DNA from: JACMLX01 sp031374935
GTDB taxonomy: Bacteria > Gemmatimonadota > Gemmatimonadetes > Gemmatimonadales > Gemmatimonadaceae
Direction: 5' to 3'
Assembly: GCA_031374935.1 (NCBI GenBank)
Contig: JANMHB010000146.1
Coordinates: 1-34,948, forward strand
DNA: 34,948 nt
A model generated the notes under the pieces. The model was not told where the DNA came from, did no database searches, and saw nothing but the letters and a program-made list of their open reading frames with translations. The position numbers were made by a program, and so were the translations under genes. Numbering within the stretch: the stretch's first letter is position 1; each line of letters starts with the position of its first letter. This document shows, piece after piece, positions 1-7,166 of this stretch.

Positions 1-28
1 TGGGCGTAAATTTAGCCAATATACTGTG

Positions 29-44
29 GCGTAACAAGTTACGC
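29..44. promoter_or_regulatory. 16-bp perfect palindrome, operator-like
   Basis: GCGTAAC (29-35), AA, GTTACGC (38-44) is a perfect 7-bp inverted repeat with a 2-base spacer. It lies just downstream of TATACT (20-25), a good match to a sigma-70 -10 element, so the palindrome would sit over the transcription start, a classic repressor position. The matching -35 would fall at or outside the window edge, so the promoter cannot be confirmed. A short RNA hairpin is possible but a 2-base loop is too tight for all seven pairs. Confidence 0.35.
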
Positions 45-54
45 GACTGCACAT

Positions 55-113
55 GGGGACGGTGTTCGTCCGCTCTTGGGGACGGAGTTCATGAGCGGAC
101 GAACTCCGTCCCC
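55..113 (+). repeat. Three-arm palindromic repeat (GGGGACGG type), copy 1
   Basis: Arm 1 (55-75) begins GGGGACGG; arm 2 (78-90) is GGGGACGGAGTTC; arm 3 (93-113) ends GAACTCCGTCCCC. Arm 3 pairs with arm 2 over 13 perfect bases (78-90 with 101-113, 10-base loop) or with arm 1 over 20 of 21 bases (55-75 with 93-113). The two pairings exclude each other. A second copy with the same core lies at 30753-30810 in the opposite orientation. The core resembles REP-type palindromes that are mobilised by RAYT (TnpA-REP) proteins in other genomes. That relation is from memory, and no RAYT gene is in the window. Confidence 0.8.
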
Positions 114-241
114 GTGAGCTGTGATCGATTAGACGGAAGAGCCCGGTGACGCAGCGGCATGCGCCAAGTCCTCTCGCATCAGCGCCCTGGCCAACATCCT
201 TTCTTGACTGTTCAGCTTGCTCACCGATGTGCTGCGTGTGT

Positions 242-310
242 GAGCAGCGTGAGCACCGGTGCTCCCGTGGTGGCGGGAGCAGCGTGAGCACCGGTGCTCC
301 CGTGGTGGCG
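242..310. repeat. Two 34-bp direct repeats with embedded palindrome
   Basis: Bases 242-275 and 277-310 are identical, giving a 35-bp period with one spacer base. Each copy contains the perfect palindrome GAGCACCGGTGCTC (251-264 and 286-299). Two adjacent identical palindromic units could be a tandem operator, a pair of alternative RNA hairpins, or the residue of a mini-repeat expansion. There are only two copies and no spacers, so it is not a CRISPR array. Confidence 0.8.
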
Positions 311-464
311 CAACAGAGCAGCCGTCGTTGAACCGATACTGTGAGTCGAAGCAACCCGCAAAATTCGCCGCCGGATGGCTGGCGCACCGCACGGGTGTCC
401 GCGATTGTTAGCGTCTTGCCAGAAACGGCAAAATGAGACCGTGCTTACCCTTTGTCGGAAACCG

Positions 465-2933
465 ATGACTCACTCCCAACGACGGGACGAGATCCTTCGC
501 GCCGAATTGCCGCCAACGCTCCCGTTGATGGCACTCCGTTCGACCATGGTCTATCCGCTGGGCACCATCGCGGTGCAGATGGGCAGCCCGGAAAATCTGG
601 CGCTGCTGCGCGCGTTCGATGAACCCGGTGTGGTGGTGGCCCTGGTCGTCGCCGGCGGCGAACTCGATGACGCGCCCGATGCACAGGACTTCGTCGGCAA
701 GATCGGCGTGGCCGCACGGGTGCACGAGCGCATCAACCTGCCCGGCGACACGGTCCAGATCACGCTGCAGGGCCTGCGGCGCATCACCATCCAGCGCATC
801 GATCAGTCGGCGCCGTTCGTGGTCGCGGCCGTGTCGCCGGCGTGGGATGTGCTGCCGGCCGTGATCGAAGTCGAGGAACTCGTCACGCGCATCGTCAGCG
901 CCACCGAGACGCTCGCCAGCCTGGTCGATCGCATCCCGGCGGAGATTCCGGCGATCCTGCGCATGAACGTCTCGGATCCGGGCCGCTTTGCGGATCTCGC
1001 CGCCACCAACCTGAACTTCAAGATCGCCGACAAGGACGACGTGCTGCAGAAGCTCGACGTCGGCGATCGCCTGCGCTTCATCCTCGGCCGTCTCGAGCGC
1101 GAAGTGGCCCGCGCACGGGTGATGGACGACGTGAAGAAGACCACCGAAGTGAAGATCGAGCAGCACCAGCGCGAATTCTTTCTCAAGCAGCAGCTGCGCG
1201 CCATTCAGACGGAACTGGGCGAGACCGACCCCGGCGAGCGCGAGAGCACCGAATTGCTGCGCCGCATCGACGAAGCGCATCTGCCGGAAAAGGTGTCGCT
1301 CGAAGCACGACGCGAGTGCGAACGCCTGCGCATGCTGTCGCCGGCGAGCAGCGAGTACCAGGTGCTGCGCACCTATCTCGACTGGGTGCTTTCGCTGCCG
1401 TGGTCAAAGAAGTCGGGCGACCGCGACATCTCGCTGGAGCGGGTCTCTACCGCCCTCGACACGCGGCACTACGGCCTCGGCGAAGCGAAGGAACGGATCA
1501 TCGAGTATCTGGCCGTGCGCAAACTGCGTGGCGGTGATCCAGCGGGCCCGATCCTCTGTTTCGTCGGACCACCGGGCACGGGCAAGACGTCACTCGGCGA
1601 AGCCATCGCCACGTCCATCGGGCGCGAGTTCCACCGCATCTCGGTTGGCGGCGTGCGCGACGAGGCGGAAGTGCGCGGACACCGCCGCACGTATGTGGCG
1701 GCGATGCCTGGCCTGCTGATCCAGGCGCTCCGACGCACCGGCGTGCGGGATCCGGTGGTGATGATCGACGAGATCGACAAGATGGGTACCGGTGGTGCCA
1801 CCGGCGATCCGACGGCAGCGATGCTCGAAGTGCTGGACCCGTCACAGAACAAGTCGTTCGTCGATCACTACCTGAACCAGCCGTTCGATCTGAGTTCGGT
1901 GCTCTTCATCTGTACGGCCAACAACCTGTACGACATCCCGGCGGCATTGCGCGATCGCCTGGAAGTGATTCGCATCGCGGGCTATACCTCGGAAGAGAAG
2001 GTGCAGATCGCGTGGCGCTACCTGCTCCCGAAACTCTGCGCGGAGCATGGCCTGACCGAGGAGGATGCCATCTTCACCGACGAAGCGTTGCAGTTCATCG
2101 CGGCGCGGTACAGTCGTGAGGCCGGCCTTCGCAATTTTGAACGGCAGGTGGCGGCGGTGCTCCGCAAGCGCGCACGTCGGAAGGCGGAAGGCGAGATGGA
2201 GCCGTGGACGATCACGCCACAGAAGGCCGAAGAACTGCTCGGCGTGCCACAGTTCGCGGCCGAGGAAACCGAACAGGAGCCTGAAGTTGGCGTCGTCACT
2301 GGCCTGGCGTGGACGCCGAACGGTGGTGAACTGATGCTGATCGAGGCGCTCAAGATGCCAGGCACGGGACGGATGACCGTCACCGGACAGCTGGGCGAAG
2401 TGATGCGCGAATCGGTCGACGCCGCCTACTCGTACGTGCGTTCGCGCAGCGGGCTGCTGCAGATCGCGGAGGAGGAATTCCGCGAGACCGATCTCCACAT
2501 CCACTTCCCGGCCGGTGCCATCCCGAAGGACGGACCGAGCGCAGGGCTCGCCGTCACACTGGCCATTGCGAGTGTGCTGAGCGGACGTCGTGTGCGCCGC
2601 GACATGGCCATGACCGGCGAAGTAACGCTGCGGGGCAAGGCGCTCGAGATCGGCGGCTTGAAGGAGAAGGTGCTGGCTGCCTACCGCGCGGGTCTGCGCG
2701 AAGTCATCGTGCCGCAGGGGAACGCCAAGGACATCCGGGACATTCCGGCTGAAGTGCGTGAGCGGATGACGTTCACCTTCGTGCAGACCATGGATGAAGT
2801 GCTCGATCGGGCAATGCTGCCACTGGACCCGCCGAGCATCACCGGTGTGGCCACTGATGAGGAAGATGACACTGCGCAGGTCGTCCTTCCCTTCCCCGAT
2901 CGGGCGGCGGTCGCCGGCCGGGGCGCCCAGTAA
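465..2933 (+). CDS. lon: ATP-dependent protease La (Lon)
   Basis: Cytosolic AAA+ serine protease that degrades misfolded and regulatory proteins as a homohexamer. From the ATG at 465 the product has 822 residues, close to the usual bacterial length. An N-terminal substrate-recognition (LAN) domain covers roughly residues 12-205. The AAA+ module carries Walker A GPPGTGKT at 368-375, followed by a Walker B ending MIDEIDK. The C-terminal protease domain has the catalytic serine in DGPSAG (S692) and the lysine in GGLKEK (K735); the 43-residue spacing equals that of the E. coli S679/K722 dyad. An in-frame upstream start at 375 would add 30 residues with no Lon similarity, so 465 is preferred; only a weak GGAAA ribosome site precedes it. 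A hairpin follows the stop. It is not flanked by clpX or tig here. Confidence 0.97.
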   Translation: MTHSQRRDEILRAELPPTLPLMALRSTMVYPLGTIAVQMGSPENLALLRAFDEPGVVVALVVAGGELDDAPDAQDFVGKIGVAARVHERINLPGDTVQITLQGLRRITIQRIDQSAPFVVAAVSPAWDVLPAVIEVEELVTRIVSATETLASLVDRIPAEIPAILRMNVSDPGRFADLAATNLNFKIADKDDVLQKLDVGDRLRFILGRLEREVARARVMDDVKKTTEVKIEQHQREFFLKQQLRAIQTELGETDPGERESTELLRRIDEAHLPEKVSLEARRECERLRMLSPASSEYQVLRTYLDWVLSLPWSKKSGDRDISLERVSTALDTRHYGLGEAKERIIEYLAVRKLRGGDPAGPILCFVGPPGTGKTSLGEAIATSIGREFHRISVGGVRDEAEVRGHRRTYVAAMPGLLIQALRRTGVRDPVVMIDEIDKMGTGGATGDPTAAMLEVLDPSQNKSFVDHYLNQPFDLSSVLFICTANNLYDIPAALRDRLEVIRIAGYTSEEKVQIAWRYLLPKLCAEHGLTEEDAIFTDEALQFIAARYSREAGLRNFERQVAAVLRKRARRKAEGEMEPWTITPQKAEELLGVPQFAAEETEQEPEVGVVTGLAWTPNGGELMLIEALKMPGTGRMTVTGQLGEVMRESVDAAYSYVRSRSGLLQIAEEEFRETDLHIHFPAGAIPKDGPSAGLAVTLAIASVLSGRRVRRDMAMTGEVTLRGKALEIGGLKEKVLAAYRAGLREVIVPQGNAKDIRDIPAEVRERMTFTFVQTMDEVLDRAMLPLDPPSITGVATDEEDDTAQVVLPFPDRAAVAGRGAQ

Positions 2934-2961
2934 CTTTCGCCTGTGCAGAACGTACGGCCAG

Positions 2962-2988
2962 CGCGCCGCGTGACACACACGCGGCGCG
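2962..2988 (+). terminator. GC-rich hairpin after lon
   Basis: CGCGCCGCGTG (2962-2972) pairs perfectly with CACGCGGCGCG (2978-2988) around the loop ACACA. It lies 28 bases after the lon stop and 21 bases before the DUF445 ATG. Only TTGTG follows, not a T-run, so it is either an imperfect intrinsic terminator or an mRNA-end stabiliser. Confidence 0.55.
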
Positions 2989-3009
2989 TTGTGCGTAGAC
3001 TCCGGTACA

Positions 3010-4569
3010 ATGGCTCCACATCTCCTGCGCGAGTTCGCGCTCAACGTCGTCCTGCACAGCCTGGCCGGCGGCCTGACTGACACCGTGGCAGTGTGGATGC
3101 TGTTCAATCCGCACAAGCCGTTCCTCGGTGTGCAGGGCGCGATCCCGAAGAACAAGGCGCGCCTCGCTGCCAGCATCGGCAAGGTCGTTGGCGAAAAGCT
3201 GCTGACGCCACAGGACATGCTGCAGGAGCTGACGCACGGCGGCATCCGGGACGCGTTCAACGAGCGCGTGGCCAGCGTGGTGCAGGCGCTGCTGGAGACG
3301 GAGCGCGGGTCGCTGCGCAGCCTGGTGCCCGATACGATGAGCGCCGAGCTGGAGTCGGCACTGCAGGCGATCGGCACCACGATCGCCGAACGGGTGGAAC
3401 GCTGGGCTGAAAGCGACGAGGCGCGACCGACCGTGGTGTCGTTCGTGGCACACCTGCGCGGCGCCATCGGTGAGCAGACACTGGCGGACGTGCTGCCGGC
3501 CGCACGTCGCGCCGCAATCGTCGAGCAGGGGCGCGCGCTGGCGCTGACCCTGTCGCACAGCGACACCGTGGCCGACGCGGTGGCGAGTTCGGTACGCGTG
3601 CAGACCGAATCGCTGTTGACGCGCGACGCGCCGCTGATGCAATCGATGCCCGCCGAATTGAGCGCGATGCTCGACAAGGCGGTGGACGCCTACATCCCCG
3701 TGGCGGTCGACCGCCTTGGCGCCTGGCTGGCGCAACCCGAAAGCCGCGACACGGTGAAGCGCACCCTGCAAGGTGTGGTGGCGAAGTTCGTCACCGACCT
3801 GCGCTTTCACGAGCGTGTGCTGGCGCGTTTTCTGGTCACCGAACGGGCACTCGAAAAAGCACTCGACGCGCTTGGTGGTGAAGGTGTCGACGAGTTGTCG
3901 GCACTGCTGCGCGAGCCGGCGATTCGCGATCAGGTGACAAAGGCGGTGCGTGATGGCGTGGAGTCTTTGCTGCGGAAGCCGCTGCGCGAAATCGTGGGCG
4001 CCCCGGATGCGGCACGGGTGCATTCACTCGCCGACGGGCTCTCGAAGGGCGCGTTGACACTGCTGCGAGCGGACTCCACGCAGCGATTCGTCGCCGGACG
4101 CATCGAGTCGGCGCTCGACGGCGTCGCCCATCGCCGGATCGACGACCTGTTGAGCGGTGTGACGGATGAGACGATCGCCGGCTGGGTGCTGGAGGCGATG
4201 CGCGGCGACGCGACGCAGCAATTCGTGCGTGATACCGCGACACGCGTGGTGCAGCAAGCGCTGGATGCCCCGATCGGACGACCCGCCCGCTGGCTGCCGG
4301 CGCAGGCCAGCGATCGTCTGGCGTCGGTGCTGGCACCGGCGTTGTGGGAGTGGATCGTCACGTCACTGCCGGCGCTGGTGCAGAAGTTCGACGTCCCGGC
4401 CCTGATCGAGCGCAAGGTGAACGAGTTCAGCACCCAACGCGTGGAAGAGATCGTGCGCGGTGTGACGCAGCGGGAGCTGAACCTCATCATCAAGTTCGGG
4501 TTCGCGCTCGGCGCGGTGATCGGCGTGGGCACGTTCTTCATTTCGCAGGCGATCCGCGCGCTGCCCTGA
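3010..4569 (+). CDS. DUF445 family membrane-anchored protein
   Basis: A 519-residue protein of the DUF445 family (YjiN/YheB type), whose biochemical role is unknown. The N-terminus carries the family hallmark, a hydrophobic stretch with GGLTDTVAVWMLFNPHKP around residues 18-35, then a highly charged, helical central region rich in Ala, Glu, Arg and Leu. The C-terminus ends in one clear transmembrane helix (roughly FGFALGAVIGVGTFFISQAI), so the long middle is probably held against a membrane at both ends. A TTG at 2989 could add seven residues but overlaps the hairpin after lon; ATG 3010 is a better start. The gene converges with the cyanophycinase-like gene, the two stops being two bases apart. 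Confidence 0.85.
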   Translation: MAPHLLREFALNVVLHSLAGGLTDTVAVWMLFNPHKPFLGVQGAIPKNKARLAASIGKVVGEKLLTPQDMLQELTHGGIRDAFNERVASVVQALLETERGSLRSLVPDTMSAELESALQAIGTTIAERVERWAESDEARPTVVSFVAHLRGAIGEQTLADVLPAARRAAIVEQGRALALTLSHSDTVADAVASSVRVQTESLLTRDAPLMQSMPAELSAMLDKAVDAYIPVAVDRLGAWLAQPESRDTVKRTLQGVVAKFVTDLRFHERVLARFLVTERALEKALDALGGEGVDELSALLREPAIRDQVTKAVRDGVESLLRKPLREIVGAPDAARVHSLADGLSKGALTLLRADSTQRFVAGRIESALDGVAHRRIDDLLSGVTDETIAGWVLEAMRGDATQQFVRDTATRVVQQALDAPIGRPARWLPAQASDRLASVLAPALWEWIVTSLPALVQKFDVPALIERKVNEFSTQRVEEIVRGVTQRELNLIIKFGFALGAVIGVGTFFISQAIRALP

Positions 4570-4571
4570 GT

Positions 4572-5489
4572 TCAGGGCACGGTCGCGTGCGCCGTGCGCG
4601 GATCGAAACGGCTTCCGGCCGGCAGGACGTGCATCACGATGCCGCTCCCGCCGAGAGGCGCAGCGGACCTTGTGATTGTCGCCTTTCGCGCATCGTAGAT
4701 CACCACCACACTGGCACCGAGCACGCGCCAGACCCCATCGGGCCCGATCACCAGCGCGGTGGACTCGTCGATGCCGACGCCAAGGCGTTGCGGCCGTTCG
4801 AGCACGAGACTGAGCAGCCGGTTGTGCCGCTTGCGCCGCACGAAGTGCTGATCGACGATCGCCTCGGTGATGAAGCCGAAACCCTCGGCGGTGATCACGT
4901 CGTTGCGATCGATGGTGAGCCAGTTGTCAGTGGAGTCGGCCGGTCGCCGCTCGCCGCCCGGGCGACGTTCGTCACCGGTGATCATTGGTGTCGAGAGCAC
5001 GGCCGCACCAGCGGACGTGCCGCCAACGACGGCGCCCGCGGCGAAGCGCGCCTGGATCGCGCGCAGCGTGGGTGTGTCGCGCAACACCTCCGCCAAACGT
5101 CCCTGATCGCCGCCACCGAACCAGACTCCGGTGACACCATCCAGCAGCCGCGCGGCAGAATCCGTGTTGGCCTGCGCGCGAGTGAGCCAGATGTTCATGG
5201 CGGCAACACCCATCGCACGCAGGCTGGCGGCCTTCTCTTCGCCCGCGGAAAGACCGGAGCCGCTCGCCATCGCCAACACCGCGATCTTCGCCGTTCCGCG
5301 TCCTCCGGCCAGACGCACGAACTCCTCGACCAGCGCGGCGGGTTGCGGGCCACCACCGACGACGAAGAGTGTGCCCGTCGTTGCAGACTGGGAACGCGCG
5401 GCGGGTGCGGCGAGCAGGACCAACAGGGCGACGCAGGCTGCGCGTGCCGCAATCGAGGCGCGGCTGTTCAGCGCGCGGCGTCTGCCCAT
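4572..5489 (-). CDS. Secreted cyanophycinase-like serine peptidase (S51)
   Basis: A 305-residue protein with an N-terminal signal peptide (hydrophobic VALLVLLAAPAARS near 20-33) followed by a peptidase S51 / cyanophycinase fold. Family motifs are in order: VVGGGPQ (43-49), GVWFGGGDQ (121-129), nucleophile in GGTSAGA (S159), DQHF (D213, H215) and GIDEST (E242). These match the Ser-His-Glu set of cyanophycinase, which cleaves the beta-Asp-Arg bonds of cyanophycin, or of related isoaspartyl dipeptidases. No cyanophycin synthetase is in the window and the enzyme appears exported, so an extracellular or periplasmic peptide substrate is more likely than an internal store. Its ATG overlaps the stop of the upstream lipoprotein gene by one base (TGATG), so the two are translationally coupled. 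Confidence 0.88.
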   Translation of the reverse strand: MGRRRALNSRASIAARAACVALLVLLAAPAARSQSATTGTLFVVGGGPQPAALVEEFVRLAGGRGTAKIAVLAMASGSGLSAGEEKAASLRAMGVAAMNIWLTRAQANTDSAARLLDGVTGVWFGGGDQGRLAEVLRDTPTLRAIQARFAAGAVVGGTSAGAAVLSTPMITGDERRPGGERRPADSTDNWLTIDRNDVITAEGFGFITEAIVDQHFVRRKRHNRLLSLVLERPQRLGVGIDESTALVIGPDGVWRVLGASVVVIYDARKATITRSAAPLGGSGIVMHVLPAGSRFDPRTAHATVP

Positions 5490-5962
5490 CAGTTTCCGAG
5501 CGGTACGAGCGAGAGCGACGACGTACGCGAGGTGCGCGCGCCGCTCCCCACGGCGATCGTGACGGCCGTGGAGACGGCCGGCGCCCCGGCGGACCGTACC
5601 AGCACGCTCACTCCGATCAGCTGCGTCGGCGCCGGAAGAAAGATACGGACGTAGGAGGCACTGCCGGCGGGCTGCACCAGCAGGGTCTGGAACGGTTCGG
5701 CCGCGCTGACTGAGATCGTGGCCGCCTGTGTCGTCGTCGGGCTGCGGTCCAGCCGCACGAGCGGCGCACTGAACGACGCGTCGGCGTTCGGCAGTGCAGC
5801 GGCGACGGATGTCAGCGTCGCGCCCGAGAGCTGGAAATTCAGCCCGGACTCCGTGACGCCGGGATCGGTGACAACCGGCGTCGCGGGGTCATCCTTGCAG
5901 CCGGCCGAGCCGGCGATCAGCAGTGCGGCCAGCAACAGCGCCCGCGGCCATGCGTTGGTCAT
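5489..5962 (-). CDS. Small lipoprotein, function unknown
   Basis: A 157-residue protein with a lipoprotein signal: a short positively charged start, a hydrophobic run and SAGC ending at C22, followed by KDDPATP, typical of an anchored lipoprotein. The rest is rich in Val, Ser, Thr and Ala and looks like a beta-rich domain; I recognise no family. It ends one base into the start codon of the cyanophycinase-like gene, so the pair likely form one transcript, and the lipoprotein may act at the same envelope site. The acyl-ACP desaturase gene stops 65 bases upstream, so it might belong to a longer transcript. Confidence 0.75.
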   Translation of the reverse strand: MTNAWPRALLLAALLIAGSAGCKDDPATPVVTDPGVTESGLNFQLSGATLTSVAAALPNADASFSAPLVRLDRSPTTTQAATISVSAAEPFQTLLVQPAGSASYVRIFLPAPTQLIGVSVLVRSAGAPAVSTAVTIAVGSGARTSRTSSLSLVPLGN

Positions 5963-6027
5963 ACATCGCTCTCCATCGAATACCTGCTCGCCGGCGATCG
6001 AAGCACAGTGCCGCGACGCGCGACAGG

Positions 6028-6996
6028 TCAGTCCATCGCAAATTCGCGGGCGAAGGCCACGTCGAACGAGAAGGTCTTCGCCTTGCTCCGCGTTTCCATC
6101 ATGTCGGCGACCCGGAGCAGGCGTGCCGGCACGGCCATGATCTTTTCCTGCGCCTTGCGCCCCATCTCATCCAACCCCGTCACCGCTTCGATCGCCCAGA
6201 ACTTGATCAGCTCTTCGACGATCCTGAGGTAGTCGCGCGGCCCGTAGATCCCCGCCCGGCGCACGACGTCAGCCATGTCGCGGAAGTGTGGCATGCTCAC
6301 GCCCGGCATCTCGATCGACGGCATGATCTCGGCGGCCGAAATCAGCGCCGTGTTCGGATCGCGTTCCAGCACGGCCTTGAAGATGGCGCGATAGAAGGTG
6401 TAGTGCCGCGCCTCTTCCTTGGCGACGTTGGACAGCACTTCACCGATCAGCGGCTCGGTGACGCTGGCGAGCTTGCCCGTGTTGGCGTGACTGACCTGCG
6501 TGGCGCGCTCCTGCAGCGACGTGTAGACGAAGACGCGATAGGGATCGCGGTCCCACGCCGGCGCGAACCCTGCCTTGATGTACTCGAACTGCATCCGCTC
6601 GAGCACGGGATTGTCGAGGATGCGGCTGTCGTGCATGTAGTCGTGCAACACGGCGCCGTGCCGGTCTTCCTCGGCGGTCCAGAGGTTGGTCCACTTGTGC
6701 CAGAACGACTCGTTGCCAAGGTACACGGCAAGCAGGCGATGAAAGTGCGGTAGCCCCTCTTCGGTGAGCAGGTTGAGCGCCAACGCCACCCGGGCTGGCG
6801 TGGAGATGCCCTTGCTGCGCTCGCGGAGCTGCCGGATGTAAATCTCGGGATCCGTGTCGGGTGCAGGCGCCAGCAGCTCACTCGGAAACCAGAGCACGCG
6901 CTTCGCTTCGTGCGATACCATCAACTCGTCGACGAGGGGTTCGAGATCGGCCAGCACCTCGACCTTGGCCATGATGTCGTTCGCGGGAGCAGTCAT
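6028..6996 (-). CDS. Acyl-ACP desaturase, soluble diiron type
   Basis: A 322-residue member of the soluble fatty-acid desaturase type 2 family (plant stearoyl-ACP and mycobacterial DesA relatives), which inserts a double bond into acyl-ACP using a diiron centre, O2 and ferredoxin. Both conserved ligand motifs are present: AEEDRH at 108-113 (E110, H113) and KEEARH at 193-198 (E195, H198). E163 in LQER and a glutamate in LLTEEGLP (79/80) complete the set; the E110-E163 distance of 53 residues equals that in the castor enzyme. No signal peptide or membrane segment is seen. It implies an aerobic route to unsaturated fatty acids. Start is ATG 6996 with no strong ribosome site; ATG 6972 (residue 9) is an alternative. 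Confidence 0.9.
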   Translation of the reverse strand: MTAPANDIMAKVEVLADLEPLVDELMVSHEAKRVLWFPSELLAPAPDTDPEIYIRQLRERSKGISTPARVALALNLLTEEGLPHFHRLLAVYLGNESFWHKWTNLWTAEEDRHGAVLHDYMHDSRILDNPVLERMQFEYIKAGFAPAWDRDPYRVFVYTSLQERATQVSHANTGKLASVTEPLIGEVLSNVAKEEARHYTFYRAIFKAVLERDPNTALISAAEIMPSIEMPGVSMPHFRDMADVVRRAGIYGPRDYLRIVEELIKFWAIEAVTGLDEMGRKAQEKIMAVPARLLRVADMMETRSKAKTFSFDVAFAREFAMD

Positions 6997-7139
6997 GCAG
7001 GGAAATATGAAGAATGAGCGCGGCCACCGGAGGTTCCGGCAATCTTACAGCGCCGCCGACATGCAGCAGCGGCACAGGTCGCCTGCGTGGAATTAGCCCC
7101 CGAACGACGGCACGCGCCACCGCGCGCTCGCGGATGGCG

Positions 7140-7156
7140 GTCAGGCAGTGCCTGAC
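7140..7156 (-). terminator. Small hairpin after the metalloprotease gene
   Basis: GTCAGGC (7140-7146), AGT, GCCTGAC (7150-7156) forms a perfect 7-bp stem beginning 10 bases past the stop of the minus-strand metalloprotease gene. No T-run follows in the minus direction, so it is only a possible terminator or 3'-end stabiliser. Confidence 0.35.
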
Positions 7157-7166
7157 AGCCTCTGCG

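Larger units (their letters stand above)
1..464. other. Non-coding, repeat-rich region upstream of lon
   Basis: I see no convincing gene in this stretch. The short open frames here (for example 146-331 on + and 129-392 on -) run through palindromic and tandem repeats and have no recognisable protein features. The region holds, in order: a TATACT hexamer at 20-25 that could be a -10 element, a 16-bp palindrome at 29-44, a three-arm palindromic element at 55-113, and two 34-bp direct repeats at 242-310, each with an internal palindrome. The remaining bases to the lon start show nothing I can name. The lon promoter presumably lies somewhere here, but no good -35/-10 pair is evident. Confidence 0.7.

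Noticed and set aside
242..310. Possible CRISPR array
   Set aside because: Only two repeats with a one-base gap; no spacers and no cas genes.
146..331. Short open frame of 61 codons in the lon upstream region
   Set aside because: Its sequence is the 34-bp direct repeat read as protein; no ribosome site or homology signal.
1842..3677. A 611-codon open frame on - opposite lon and DUF445
   Set aside because: It spans two well-supported genes and the hairpin between them; the product has no recognisable features. It is a GC-driven shadow.
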